In this document: positions 57,736 through 64,000 of the stretch, piece by piece
How positions within the stretch are numbered: the stretch's first letter is position 1
Layout of the letters: every line of letters starts with the position of its first letter
NCBI GenBank assembly: GCA_017590115.1
Contig: JAGGNK010013558.1
Span: 11,645,752 to 11,709,751 of the forward strand
Direction of reading: 5' to 3'
Length of the DNA stretch: 64,000 nucleotides
Source of the DNA: Montifringilla adamsi
Taxonomy: Eukaryota; Chordata; Aves; Passeriformes; Passeridae
Position numbers and translations under genes: made by a program
The notes under the pieces: model-generated
Told to the model about the DNA's origin: nothing
Seen by the model: the letters and a program-made list of their open reading frames with translations, nothing else
The model's database searches: none

Positions 57736-57999
57736 TTTATTACAACCACTATATTATTAACAAAGTCATTATTTTCTAATTATACACTTTGTAACATCGG
57801 TTTCTGAAGGTTGAAATAAGAATCCTGCCCGTTTCCTGCACGTTTTAGTTAATCCCAGATTAACAGCTTTCTCTGTAACTGGCAGTAAGATCCAGTGTAC
57901 TCCTCGTGGGTGCTTTCTGAGTATCTTGCTGAGGCAGCCAAGTGCCTGCAAGCAATAAAATCCTTTGTTTGAATACTGGCAATAGTCTAATCCCTCCTA
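57736..57999 (-). terminator. IL16: IL16 3' UTR with candidate poly(A) signal
   Basis: Reading the minus strand from the IL16 stop at 58,000, the first AATAAA lies at 57,741-57,736 (TTTATT on the plus strand), about 260 bases downstream. Further candidates exist (for example 56,364-56,369), so a longer UTR is possible. Confidence 0.5.
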
Positions 58000-58193
58000 T
58001 TACAAAGTTTTGGATGACTTGCTGGTAACAGAGCTGCGATTCTTCCTCTTGATGATGGCTGTGATGGGCCCATCAGGTAATGCCTTGATTACATTCCACG
58101 CCTCAAAACGGGTGAGTCCTTGCATGGCAGTTGTGTGCACTTGTAGGAGCTCATCGCCAGGCTGAACAGGGCTGCTCTGTTCCAGTGCAGTCC
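58000..58193 (-). CDS. IL16: IL16 terminal coding exon
   Basis: Second half of the last PDZ domain ([40 protein letters not shown]) and a Ser/Lys-rich C-terminus ending SKTL-TAA. The acceptor on the minus strand is TTTTCTGTCTGCAG. Confidence 0.95.
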
Positions 58194-60661
58194 CTGCAGA
58201 CAGAAAATGAATTTCCTTTATTTCTTTCTGTGGAGGAAACTTTAATGGATCTTTCACTTACTAGTGAATGGATCACCAGCATGTTTGCTATAAACCACCC
58301 AGTCCCAGCAGGCAACAAATTACTGGCACCAAACAATATAATGCTGCATTTGAAAAAATGACATTTCCACAGTTACATATCAGCAGTCAGTTATGAACCC
58401 CACAAATCTACTTGAGTTGGGGACATGTTAAGTGTGTTTACCTTTAAATATCCTGTTGATGATGATGGGTTTATCTCCCTGAATAGAGCCTTTCCCTCCT
58501 TCCAGACTGAATCCTAAACCAGCAGATGTTTTTTCTAGAGTTACAGTGCAGATTGTATCCCCAGTGGCTGGAAACAAATGGAAAGTTACCACAGGGACAG
58601 CATACAGTCTAAAAAGCTCAAACATCTGTTACAAAAAATTAACTTTTGGATTGTTTGCAAAGGTCCTATAAACTGCCAAATGAAAGAGAAAGTTAAAGCT
58701 TTTAATTTCTCATTATGTCATTTTAAGGCCCTCTGGGAAGCTGGGGAAAAAAAAGTTATGTTTGAATTAATGGGAGAATGGAAACATAAGACATTTACTA
58801 GAATTATAAAAATCTGTTAAATGAACAAAATCTAAGGGAAATATTTGATTCATGTTAGTCATGAAGTTGTTATTGACTATTAAGCTGCTATTTTGGAAAT
58901 GGAAATAAATCTACAGAACTCCAGTTCCTGCTTTAGAAAAAAAAAAAACAAACAAAACCAAATCAAAACACAAAACTATTCTGAAAGTGAAATATTCTGC
59001 AAAACTCTTACCATGCTGTGTTGCAGATGTAGCCACCTGCTATATCAAACAATAGCATATTGTTTGTTCAAACTGAAATTCTCTTTCATGGAGAACAAGT
59101 CTTGCAACAATATTAGGATAAAGAGTCACTGTTCACTGAGTTGTCATTATACCTTCAATTGGATGATGTGCTACAATAACCATCTTTGTACATCTACAGA
59201 AATCCACAAAAAGAATCATGCTTGGGTTTTTAAGGCCTTTTATTTTAGAAATCCATTAATTCTTTTCCTTTTCAGTGAAGTTATTTCAAATATTTCAATG
59301 TATGTTTCAGGAATGTTTTATTAACTGTGCTGTGTTTAATTTGGCTTCACAGATTTATGCAGCCACTGCTGGTTTTATGAGCACCTGGATTTCAGGTGAT
59401 GAGTAAACACTTACCAAGTGGAGGCTGCAAGATAATGCCACTAAACTTACCAGATTCTTGTGAGGCATCACTTGCTACTGATGATGTACTAGAGCTGGTT
59501 GAAACATTGAGATTTTTTCCTCCATCTTTGGATTTTCTGGTGACAACAACAGCTTGTCTGGCTTGCCGGGCCTGTCGCATGATCGCTGAGGCATCACTGT
59601 GAGTTGCACCTTTCAGACACTTCCCATTAATGGAGAGTACTTCATCTCCTTTCTGAATAGTTCCTTCCTGACAGGCCAGTCCATTGGGAAATACTTTGTG
59701 AACCTATTGAAGAGCCCAGCCAGCACACACACACACAAGGGAAGAGGAAAAAAGAACATCACTAAATCCCTTAGTTAACACTTTACACCATGTGCATTTT
59801 TTATTCTTTGCCAGGAATAAGTTGCTTCTATCACACTTCAGAATGGAGGACGAATAAATTTGCACAGAGAAGCTTTCCTGTGCACATCCCTCCTCAAGCA
59901 GCCAGGGGAGCAGTTTGGTCCTAGTACCAGATGGCTACAGCCATGCTACCTGTGCTATGTACCTTGCATATTCTACTTCATGACCCTCTTGCTGCTCGTG
60001 AGAGGAAGGAGGTGTGACACTTATCTCTAGCTTCCAGACCCCTGACATGTTTTCACCCATACCTTTCCTCCAGACCATCCTGCATGGTCTTCTATAAGCA
60101 GGTGAGTAAGATGTTGGTTGTTTCCTGCCAAGGGCTGTGTGTTCTGCCTCAGCTTTCAGAGCTGTTGGGGAGGAGGTGCCCAAGGAAACAGGACACTGCT
60201 ACCAGACACCTGGAGAGACAGCTCTGTGCAGAAGGAACCTGTTTTCACCCACAATGGCCCTTCCAAACCTATCAATACAGCTGCCTGCTTTGATTATCTA
60301 AAAGCCAAAAACTGTAGTAGAAAAACAGGTATAAAGATATGTATTTTTAGATAATGCGTTGATTTGAGAGTCATTTTTAAGATGCTACTTACTGTTACCA
60401 CTTTGTTTTCTAGATCAATGCCTCCTGCCAGGCTGAATCCAAGCCCATTATCTTCTTCCTTATGCAGAACTATAACATGAATATCATCAAGCTCCTAGGC
60501 AGAGAAAGGAGTAAAGTTAAAAACTTCCCAGAAGATATGTCACAATGACTGGAGAGTCTGTTGTGCATTTTTAAATGAGACTTAGTGGCGTAAGCATAAT
60601 ATTAAGTTGCAAAGATTACCTACCAGACACATTCACTCTACAGCTTTCCAAAAATCATGCA

Positions 60662-60709
<48 letters not shown>

Positions 60710-63700
60710 GGTCTACCTTTAAGGTTTCTTCATCTAAGGCTTTGACTTCCTCTATAAGCTTTGCCAGCTCCTCAGGGGAAAGCAGAGAGATGACTGACTG
60801 CCCCAGCACACCGGATGCTTGAGGTGAGCCCTGTTCCTGTTTGTCTTCCTCCTTCCCTTTGTCTGCCAGGCTCACCGTGTATTCTCTCAGCTCTGAGAGG
60901 CTGTCCCATTGTGACAAGAACAAAAGAGAAACATTGAGTTATAAGAGAACATACCCACTAAAGAAAAAGGCAATTCTGGAGCAGTCATCTTTTCATCTCA
61001 TTAGCATGTAACTCGGGTGGTAACTCCTACAACTGTTATAAATACAGGCAAATGGAAATTAATCATGTTCACTTAAAGGAAGTAGAATCCATTGCATAAA
61101 AGAATGAGAAAAATTTCATGGCCTTAGGCAAATGCATTTAAATTTGCTTTATCATGGAGATAGTAGAAATAATGCTCCTTAAATAGGAGGATGTTTGAAA
61201 TGTCCATGTATGGATATAATACAAATCAAAACCAAGATTAACAGTCATGAGTCATTTAACCTTCATGGTCTAAAAAGTTCTTAACTTAGCCTGTGCTTTA
61301 CTTCTGTGTGCTAAAGCTCTACCTTAGAACTTTAATCTGTGAGTGAGTCAGTGCAGCTGCTCACCAGTGCTGATCTGTAAATCTGAATTTTAAATATGGT
61401 ATCTTACTTTAGGGAAAAGCCAGTGTCCAGGTGATGGTTCTCACTCGCAGGTGGGGTGGAAGTCCCATCCTCCTCCATGGAGGACTGAGACACTGTGTCC
61501 AGAGTTTCCCATGCACTGTTTCCAGAGGAGGCAGGGGACTGAGGAAGGCAAAGCAATGATTTCATTAAAGCAGATGACACCTGGCTGCTGATGGAATAGA
61601 TTTTGCTACACTTCTCGTCAAATGGCTTCATTATCTCACAAGCCTGGGCAGCAGTGAGAGGGAAGCTTCGTGATCTTAGGCTGTGTGCTTTCGCTACTGA
61701 CACAAGATGGGAGTTAACCGCTCCTGGAGTTAGGAGACTTGATGAACTTCCAGTGCTGGCATTGCTGCTTTGCTCTGAGCTGGTTTTATCTGGTCTGGCA
61801 ATACTCTCTCTTCGAGAGGATGATCTATCGAGGCTCTTTGTAGCCATGGCCACAGGTGGCTGTTGGTGGCTGTTCTCACGATGTGGGAGGAGGGGCTGGT
61901 TTGAACAGGCTGCAGCTGCCTCTGCCCCTGCTGCAGGGGAAGAAGGTTCTTTCTGCACCGATGGTTTTAGGCTCAACCTGCGGGGGGTTTTTTCAGGTGA
62001 CTGTGGAGCACTCAAGGATTCAAATGAGCTTATTCTTTGTTTTATTGATGATCCTCCAGGAGACACACGTGATAAGCTGGATTGCAGTTTTTTACTGGAA
62101 ATACTGTCGTGGTTGGGAGGACTTTGATCTGCCTGTGGTTTTAGATCTGAATTTGCTTTCCTCAATCCTTTCAGACTTTGGCGGAACCAGGTGGGCTTTG
62201 GTGCAACAGGAGGACCCTTTTTCACACTGTCATTTTCATCTGATTTTAGCACTTTGGAACCGACTAATTCTGATTCTGATTTCTTCATAACTGTCTCTGA
62301 ACTGCTTCGATTTTGATTCTCTTTTTTTTTGTCTGTGCCAGGTTGCAAATCTAAGTGGACGTTGTTTTCACTCATGGTAGGATTAAATAAGCTTTTTATG
62401 CAGTCAGAAATTTTAACCCAGGGGTCATCTGTTGTATCAAGACTATAATCTACCCGTGCTTGTCTTTTAAGTACAGGCCTTTGTATTGATGAAAGTGCAG
62501 TCCCTGTAATAAAAAGACATCGATTATAAACAACACTTCTCGCTGCATCATTATTAATTCATTAATGTTGAATTTCATTCAAGCCTCTGATAAATATTTT
62601 TTGAAGTTTCTAAAAAATTTAAACATTTAAAAATTCGTAATTCTTGATCCATAAGTTCTGAATCCAGACACTGAAATTAACTGAAAAACAAGGCTTTTGC
62701 ACACTTTTATACGAGATTGCTTTTTTAGAGGGTTCACAAATACTGAAATCCTGGGGTGCTGAAATCTTGATACAGGATGTAACAGCTAAAATAGAAAGTT
62801 AAAATTGCAATGTTGTTTGCAGTCTAGAGAAAAAGCTTGTGTTACAGTAAATTCTTTTTAAAAACAATTATTTTCTACATTTATAAGTATATCCTACTCT
62901 AAAAAGACTATCGTAGGAAGATCTTCTATATTTATGCTTCCTCAAATTTCCTCAGGCTTTTCCAGTTGACTTTTCTGATAAGTAAAAACTTGATTCTAAT
63001 ATGGGACTATTTTTTACTTCAGAAAGCAATTAAGCATTTTAATGTTAGACATGGCGAAGCTGAATGGCAGCAAACTTCTGTTTGTGCTGCTGCATATGTA
63101 TTGTTTTCTGCTTCAGTGTGAACTTTTTTTAAGGCAACATTTTTACTTTTTTTTAATGATCTGAGCCATAACTTGCAGAATTACATAAGCCTGTATGTTG
63201 TAAGAGACCTCTTGAGATTGTCTTGTTCCCTTAACACTGTTTCCTTAATTCTAACTAGTACAGCAGAAAATTAAGTTATCAGTGGTTTGTATCATTGCAA
63301 CACCTCGGGTCTTGAAATTATGCAAAAATATCCTTTAGAAATGCTAAAACTAAGCTTTAGTATGAGATATTCAGTATAACTAAGCAGTGTCATCTTAAGC
63401 AATACAGAAATACTGTACCTGTCCATTAACAATTTTTATAATAAATCATCTCTAATGCCGCTTTTGATCTAGTTTCTCTTTTTTACAAAGATTAATTATA
63501 ATTTTTAAAAATTACAAGAAATCATCTCTTATGCTTATTTTGATCTACTTTCCCTTTCTTTACAGATTAGTCAATAATTTGAAATTTCATCAGTTCATCC
63601 CAAAATTTAGAGATATGGTTTGAAGACTACATTTAAAGAGAAACTGAAGTCAGCTCAATACCCATTTTGGAATCCAAACTAAATACTAGGTATTTAGCTG

Positions 63701-63872
63701 GGGGAAAAAAGTTCATGGAATGAAACATACCTAATTTTTCTTTTCTTTCTTGATCTCTGCCCACTGGAGCAGCAGTTGTGTGTTCCTTATCACATGCAGT
63801 AGGAGAAGTGGTGAATACACTTTGGGTTACATCGGTTTGATGTCCCTCTAGCACTGCTTCTCCAACTTCCTG
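58000..63872 (-). CDS. IL16: Pro-interleukin-16, C-terminal seven coding exons (gene span, 5' part outside window)
   Basis: IL16 encodes an intracellular multi-PDZ protein. Caspase cleavage releases its C-terminal PDZ region, secreted as a CD4-binding chemoattractant. Seven exons on the minus strand join in phase to 2,097 nt, giving 698 residues plus TAA. In order they hold a linker, a long Ser/Pro-rich prodomain with [20 protein letters not shown], the [16 protein letters not shown] and [18 protein letters not shown] blocks, a PDZ domain ([18 protein letters not shown]) and the final PDZ ([29 protein letters not shown]). The C-terminal part matches human IL16 closely as I remember it. The upstream exons with earlier PDZ domains lie beyond position 64,000. 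All seven 3' donors and acceptors visible are GT-AG. Confidence 0.95.
58442..58567 (-). CDS. IL16: IL16 coding exon (first half of last PDZ)
   Basis: Encodes [20 protein letters not shown] and [20 protein letters not shown], with the carboxylate-binding GLGF loop. Donor TTAAAG|GTAAAC, acceptor TTTCCAG. Confidence 0.95.
59451..59703 (-). CDS. IL16: IL16 coding exon (PDZ end and cleavage linker)
   Basis: Encodes [40 protein letters not shown] and RQAVVVTRK, completing the penultimate PDZ. A Ser-rich linker, [20 protein letters not shown], follows, where human IL16 is cut by caspase-3. Donor AATCTG|GTAAGT. Confidence 0.95.
60393..60494 (-). CDS. IL16: IL16 coding exon (start of penultimate PDZ)
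   Basis: Encodes [20 protein letters not shown] and [14 protein letters not shown], including the GLGF loop. Exactly 34 codons, phase 0 at both ends. Acceptor TCTGCCTAG, donor GTAACA|GTAAGT. Confidence 0.95.
60663..60705. repeat. 43-nt A/T homopolymer next to an IL16 5' splice site
   Basis: An uninterrupted run of 43 A on the plus strand, so T43 on the IL16 sense strand. It starts 11 bases into the intron that follows the donor at 60,716. The tract is probably length-variable and error-prone in sequencing. Confidence 0.95.
60717..60900 (-). CDS. IL16: IL16 coding exon ([11 protein letters not shown] block)
   Basis: Encodes [40 protein letters not shown] and KALDEETLK, a conserved pre-PDZ segment of pro-IL16. 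Acceptor ATGGGACAG, donor CTTAAAG|GTAGAC. Confidence 0.94.
61408..62503 (-). CDS. IL16: IL16 large prodomain exon (1,096 nt)
   Basis: Encodes about 365 residues. It begins [20 protein letters not shown], then [20 protein letters not shown], the Pro-rich [19 protein letters not shown] block, [13 protein letters not shown], a Ser-rich middle, [34 protein letters not shown] and LDTGFSL. An internal ATG at 62,375 opens an uninterrupted frame. Acceptor TTTATTACAG, donor CCTAAA|GTAAGA. Confidence 0.94.
63731..63872 (-). CDS. IL16: IL16 coding exon (most upstream in window)
   Basis: Encodes [40 protein letters not shown] and QERKEKL. It joins the large exon in phase (KEKLG|TALSS). The acceptor is the tandem CAGCAG, so the exon may start at 63,872 or 63,869. 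Less conserved than the downstream exons, hence lower confidence. Donor AATTAG|GTATGT. Confidence 0.8.
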
Positions 63873-64000
63873 CTGAACAAACAGGAAAGAGAAGTGTGTC
63901 AGAATGCAATTATGCAAACCACACTATATATGAATCTGAAAAAAATATATGAATCTGGAAAGAAACAGAAACCCCATATAAAATTGTGGTAGGCAGGCCT

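Noticed and set aside
60607..60923. ORFs containing long poly-Lys or poly-Phe runs
   Set aside because: They read through the 43-nt homopolymer, which is intronic. The real IL16 exon ends at the donor at 60,717.
61603..62290. Plus-strand ORFs of 174 and 144 codons
   Set aside because: They are antisense shadows of the large IL16 prodomain exon, whose minus-strand reading matches the known protein.

Overview
The window is nuclear DNA of a vertebrate, most probably a bird. It has multi-exon genes with GT-AG introns, an AT-rich background with one strong CpG island, and a CR1 LINE 3' end with the avian-style TTCTATGG tail. The gene order TMC3 - STARD5 - IL16 is, from general knowledge, conserved with human 15q25 and chicken chromosome 10. 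No bacterial, plasmid, viral, tRNA, rRNA or CRISPR feature was seen. The species could not be determined.

Layout. Positions 1-28,898 form a long intergenic stretch with no recognisable gene. It holds one unexplained 165-codon ORF (415-912, minus), a palindrome, an old foldback element, a compound microsatellite, a CpG-rich patch with a hydrophobic short ORF, and a recent 108-bp tandem duplication. TMC3 (plus strand) runs from the ATG at 28,899 to the stop at 49,784. I reconstructed 22 coding exons with consistent phases, giving a 1,113-residue protein. STARD5 follows on the same strand about 1 kb later, starting inside a CpG island. It has six coding exons (50,828-54,582) and encodes 210 residues. 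IL16 lies on the minus strand, convergent with STARD5. Its last seven coding exons (58,000-63,872) are present and the 5' part runs off the right edge.

The three genes have unrelated functions: TMC3 is a polytopic membrane protein of the mechanotransduction-channel family, STARD5 is a cytosolic sterol/bile-acid binding START protein, and IL16 is a PDZ-protein precursor of a CD4-binding cytokine. They are linked by conserved synteny, not by a shared pathway.

Most notable observations. (1) TMC3 exon 6 sits between a pyrimidine-rich minisatellite that forms its splice acceptor and a 92-bp GC-AG intron. (2) In IL16, the codon matching the start Met of the human 631-residue pro-IL-16 is Val, and the Asp at the position aligned to the human caspase-3 site is Ser, with an alternative Asp nine residues downstream. 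(3) A 43-nt homopolymer lies 11 bases inside an IL16 intron, next to its 5' splice site. (4) There is an unexplained ORF at 415-912. Nothing seen amounts to a wholly new biological system.
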